From Cavenderia fasciculata (Eukaryota > Evosea > Eumycetozoa > Acytosteliales > Cavenderiaceae): 64,000 nt of DNA. Shown here in pieces: positions 60,205-64,000 of this stretch. The translations under genes were made by a program, and so were the position numbers. Under the pieces are notes generated by a model. It was not told the DNA's origin and made no database searches. It saw only the letters and a program-made list of their open reading frames with translations. The stretch covers positions 62,001 to 126,000 of the forward strand of contig NW_004457736.1 in the NCBI RefSeq assembly GCF_000203815.1, read 5' to 3'. Positions within the stretch are counted from its first letter, which is position 1; every line of letters starts with the position of its first letter.

Positions 60205-60796
60205 AAATAAATTTAAATTAAATTACCATTTTATTTCAATTCTTTTTTTTCATTCCATTCTATCCAACCAAATTCGAGTATAATTGAACCAATACGAAAA
60301 GGAGATCTATCCAAATATATTTGGATGTTTATGGTTGCTTGTTATTCTTATTTTGGAAAAAGTATTAACCACTTTTCCACAAATTGCTTTAACCACTCGT
60401 TTTGAATGGTGGGGGTGTCGATTGCATAATATTATTTGTATAATATTAATATTGTCGCTTGTTGTGGATGCAATCACTAGTTTTAAATCAAACCACCAAA
60501 TAATATATCTGTTTGTTTGAAAGTAATTGGTTGTAAACTATGCTCCAATATTATTATTATTATTCCATCCATAAATAAATATAATCTACCAAAAATATGA
60601 GAATGTTGGTTGTATCATAAATGTTTCCATAAATCTATAAAATGTTGTTCTTGCTTTGCTCCTGCTGCTGTTGTTGCTACTGTATATTTATATTTATAAT
60701 TAAATAAAATAAAGAAAAAAAAAACCATTCCTTTCCTTTTTTTTTTTAGTTTAGTATTCTATATTCTGTTTATTATTATTTATAAATTAAAATTTG
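60205..60796. other. Convergent spacer
   Basis: 3' flanks of the glucosidase (+) and A20/AN1 (-) genes. Short hydrophobic frames occur at 60284-60520 but they lack an ATG with good context and show no known family. A (TTA)n tract lies near 60552. Confidence 0.5.
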
Positions 60797-61332
60797 TTAT
60801 ATTTTGTGAATTTTGGACCCGGCAACGATAGGGTTTGCTTTAGCTAGAGCAGCCTTACCAGCCGATTTGTAATCAAAACTACAGTCGTGCTTATCGGAAT
60901 ATCTATGAGCTGAACAAAATACATAATCACATCTACACTTGAATCCTAATAAACCAACTTTCTTTGAGCAGTTAAAACATTTTGTTGTGTCGACTTGAAC
61001 CTTTTTGGCAACTTGGTCTTCTGTAATGCCTTCAATGGGTTGTTCCTTTGGTTCTTCAGGTCTGTTTACTTCAGCTGGTGGTTTTTCGGTTACCTTTTTC
61101 AAGGCATTTATGTCTCTGTAACACTTTGAACAAAAGTTTTCTGTCAATGGGTTACTAAAGTAATAATAATAGTAGTAGTGATGGGAGGAGGAAGAGAGAG
61201 AGATGATTAATACTTTTGTTCATTTGTTGTTCTTATATGCTGCTATGTTTTAGTATTTACATACCCAAAGAAACCGCAATTATTAGCACATGGTACTGGA
61301 GTTGATGATTTTTGAGTAGAGTCGCCTTCCAT
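60797..61332 (-). CDS. A20/AN1-type zinc finger protein
   Basis: Exons 61332-61265 and 61154-60797 encode 141 aa. The A20 finger is spliced across the junction (CANNCGFF then NPLTENFCSKCYRD). A Pro/Glu-rich linker follows. The C-terminal AN1 finger has CFNCSKKVGLLGFKCRCDYVFC and HRYSDKHDC. The layout is that of ZFAND5/6 and plant stress-associated proteins, which bind ubiquitin and the proteasome and respond to stress. Confidence 0.94.
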
Positions 61333-63181
61333 TTTAGAGTTATTGTTGGGGATGTGTATATATTATTTAAAAGATTGAGGATAGTTGGGAAAAAGTTGAA
61401 ATTCTAGTGTCTGTTTTGTTTATATAATATACAAATATTGATCGGTTTGCTTTAATACCAAATTATGTTGTTGTTTTGTTATTGTTGTTGGTTATGTATA
61501 GTGGCTGCTATAATGTACAGGAAGAGGAAATATTAGATAAATTGTGATTGTTTTAAAAAAAAAAAAAAAGAAAAGAATAAGAAATAAATAATTATTATTG
61601 GTTGAAAAGGAAGGAAAGGAAAAAAACTAAATAGTTTGATTAAACAGTAAGTTTGTTCAACACCAAGGTAGGTTGCTGAAAAATTAATAGCAGCAGAGTA
61701 TGGAAAAAGATAATAAAAAATGAAATAGAATGACCTAATAATAGTGTTATTATTGTTTTTGTTGTAGGCTGTTTATTATGCTTAGTAGGTGAAAAAATGA
61801 AAATTGTGCTTGGTTGTGTTTGAATGTTACAAATATTCTCCAAAAAGGTGTAGGAAATGAGTGAATTAATAAGTGGTATGTTTTTGTTGGTTGTGGTCAA
61901 AAAGGTGAGGGAGTATGGATTGTCAAGTAAAAAAATAAAAAAAAAAAATTGAAAAATTGAAAAACGCATTCTTCTTTAACTTCTTCTCCTGCTGCTGCTC
62001 CGCTTTGCTGGATCTCTCTGGTTGCGTCAGTACTGCCTTGTCGTTGGGTGATGGTGAGATAGCATGTACAAAAATAGATAGATCAGAGATGGAAGAGATA
62101 GGGTGAAGTCGCGTGGACAAAACGATAACGACGACAAAGAAAAAAAAAAAAAAGGAAGAATATTCTTCTTTTATTACTGTGCTGCTACTGCTACTATATT
62201 ACTTGTACTACTGTTTGTCTGTTGTGTATCTGTACCAACCTAAAGGTGGTTTATTTTTTTTTAATGTTCGTGCTATATAAATGTGTGTTGTGTTTGTCTG
62301 TTGTTGCTGCGTTTTAAATATTTATTTAACTTACTCTTAAAAGAATGGGAATGTGGGAAGATAGATATAAAAAGGGAATGGTTGTTGTTGTTGTTGTTGT
62401 TGTTACGCTTTATGTACAATTAATTTTTACAATATAAAATAAGAGATATATATATATTAAAAGATAGTGGAAGTTGTGTTTGTTTTATATACAATTGAAC
62501 TTTGTGAGATAGAGAAAAAAAAAAAATCGAGTTATTATTATTATTAATTTTGTGTGTGAATGAATGCGTGAATGAAAAAACAGGCTTTTTGAGTCAGCAA
62601 AAAAAAAAAAGAATAATTAAAAAAAATTAATTTCTGATCGTGACAAGCAAATTTGTTCTTTTTTGTTCTACGAATCAGTGTTTGTATGGGAGATTTCCTT
62701 TGTTTCTCCATGGTGATCAACAATTTTAGGTTTAGAAGATCTTAATTTCTCTCTTTCACAATAATATTCTTTTTAATTTAATTAATTATTTGAAGTTGTA
62801 ATAGAAGAATAGAACTTGCCGAGTAGTTCATAAATAATAATAATAACAACTTTCAAATTAATCAATAAAATTCAATTTATTTACAAGATATTTTTAATTA
62901 TTAAAAAAAATAAAAATAATAATAAACAAATTAAATTATTAGTTTACGAAACCAAAATAATATTTCAGAGAGCAAATACTAGCTAGCATTTTTGAAAGAA
63001 GAATATTTTTTTTAGGGAGTCTGCTACTTTGCAATGAGGAATTTAAATTCTAAGAAGGATGATATTTGAGACTTTGACAAATTTTTGTAATTTATATCTT
63101 TGTGATTTTGTAGTTTGCAAGTTTTAACAGATAGATACATAGAGATTAGATATTAATAGAAACGAATAATAATAATAAGCA
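61333..63181. promoter_or_regulatory. Long divergent spacer between A20/AN1 and XRCC1
   Basis: 1.85 kb of AT-rich DNA. Microsatellites include (GTT)8 at 62381-62404, CTG-like triplets near 61990-62005 and several A runs. Short basic frames on the minus strand (about 61640-62120) are low complexity and look non-coding. I see no gene, tRNA or TE. Confidence 0.5.
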
Positions 63182-64000
63182 ATGAATACATCTTTAGTAG
63201 TTGATGCACCAAAGAATGTACAACAAACAGAAGCATCGATTGTAACATGTTCATCAGAGAGTGATATTAACAAGGCAACCAATGTGTTGGTTGAAGATAC
63301 CTATAGAACATGGCAAACCAATGAAAAGGTTGGTGAAGCAAGCATCGTTATTCAATTTGCACAACCAACTGTCATCAAGGCTATCGATATAGGTAATGCA
63401 GGTTCTGCTTTTATAGAAGTATTGGTTGGTTATTCAAATTGGGAAGATACTGAATATCAAGTAAGCGAATCAATCAATTGATTTATATCTATATATCAAT
63501 GTATCTAATGTTATTATTATTTGTCTGTTATTATATATAGTTATTAGTACCAATGACATCATTTATGACTGGAAGTGAAAGTAAAGATAATACAAATAGA
63601 AACAAAACAAAGAGATTCGAAGGTAATCAATTGGCATCACAAACATCACATAGAAAATGGGAAAAGGTTAGAGTTGTTTGTAAACAACCATTTGGCAAGG
63701 ATAACATTGGGTTGTCATTTATCAAGTTTTATTCACCTTTGAAAAAGACATCAACACAACAGATCATTCTTAAAACAGGTGATGGCGATGAATCAATGAC
63801 CGACTTGAACAAAACAGAAGAGGATATTACAGTGCCAACAGAGTTGATAAACCAAGGTACTGTTCAATTGGATCTCAACAATACTAGTACAACAAGTGCA
63901 ACAAACCAAAGTATAGCAAAGTCACAATCCATTCTATCCAACATCATTCCAGGTAAATCGATTACAATTAAAAGAGAATCATCATTTTCTCTTGATCCCC
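63182..64000 (+). CDS. xrcc1: XRCC1-like single-strand-break repair scaffold, N-terminal part
   Basis: Exon 1 is 63182-63460; exon 2 starts at 63541 and runs off the right edge. The encoded XRCC1 N-terminal domain shows VTCSSESDINKATNVLVEDT, then TYRTWQTNEK, KAIDIGNAGSAFIEVLVGYS, MTSFMTGSES and DNIGLSFIKFYSP. In animals this domain binds DNA polymerase beta. A Ser/Thr/Asn-rich linker begins before the edge. BRCT domains would lie outside the window. Confidence 0.93.

Noticed and set aside
60284-60520. Hydrophobic 78-codon frame after the glucosidase
   Set aside because: It has no ATG start, no splice support and the composition of a 3' flank.
61640-62120. Two minus-strand frames in the XRCC1 spacer
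   Set aside because: They are Phe/Ile or Ser-rich low complexity without ATG context or homology.
1-64000. CRISPR arrays, rRNA, LTR retroelements
   Set aside because: No regularly spaced repeats, no rRNA-like stretches and no reverse transcriptase or LTR pairs were seen.

Overview
The window comes from a dictyostelid social amoeba that is probably not Dictyostelium discoideum. The evidence is short U-rich introns that mostly start GTATGT or GTAAGT, AT-rich spacers, CAA and AAT homopolymer tracts in coding sequence, and amoebozoan-type gene content (a dymA-like dynamin with a QPS-rich linker, a Grl-type receptor, a fibro-slime/psi-type prestalk protein, ankyrin-SAM-TKL kinase). Coding exons are more GC-rich than expected for D. 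discoideum. A Cavenderia- or Heterostelium-like species is my guess. Genes are dense, on both strands, with 1 to 6 exons; I placed the exon borders by hand from splice signals and frame.

Layout, 1-31 kb: 3' part of a Grl-like GPCR (+); AP-3 sigma (+); a 3568-aa VPS13 lipid-transfer protein (+) converging on an LRR-like protein (-); a small DUF4359-like protein (+); the Golgi SNARE GOS28 (+); a tandem SDR duplication whose second copy is frameshifted (+); a kinesin-14 (+); a C45/ceramidase-like Ntn hydrolase (+); SdhD (-); low-molecular-weight tyrosine phosphatase (+); a hemocyanin/phenoloxidase-superfamily protein (-).

Layout, 31-64 kb: an unrecognised 4-exon gene (+); an S28 serine carboxypeptidase (-) with an inverted 70-bp copy of its own exon downstream; a two-domain coactosin/ADF-like protein (+); a zinc-finger protein with a SHI/STY-like cysteine pattern (-); an ankyrin-SAM-kinase (+); a Cys/Met-metabolism PLP lyase (-); a decayed Fanzor/TnpB-like nuclease fragment with GC-rich inverted repeats just after its stop (+); tandem TPR-SET paralogues with a gene-conversion patch (+,+); a 1-kb spacer carrying a perfect 23-bp-arm inverted repeat; dynamin A (+); a psi-type fibro-slime membrane protein (+); ER glucosidase I (+); an A20/AN1 zinc finger protein (-); and the 5' part of XRCC1 (+).

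Several genes share a membrane-traffic theme (AP-3, VPS13, GOS28, dynamin, glucosidase I, secreted hydrolases), but there is no operon-like logic. This reads as an ordinary eukaryotic chromosome arm with a few local duplications and one transposon fossil. The signals most worth a second look are the inverted exon copy beside the S28 gene, the hairpin at 50.1 kb, the Fanzor fossil with its structured 3' flank, the hemocyanin-like protein with a substituted copper ligand, and the SHI/STY-like zinc finger outside plants.
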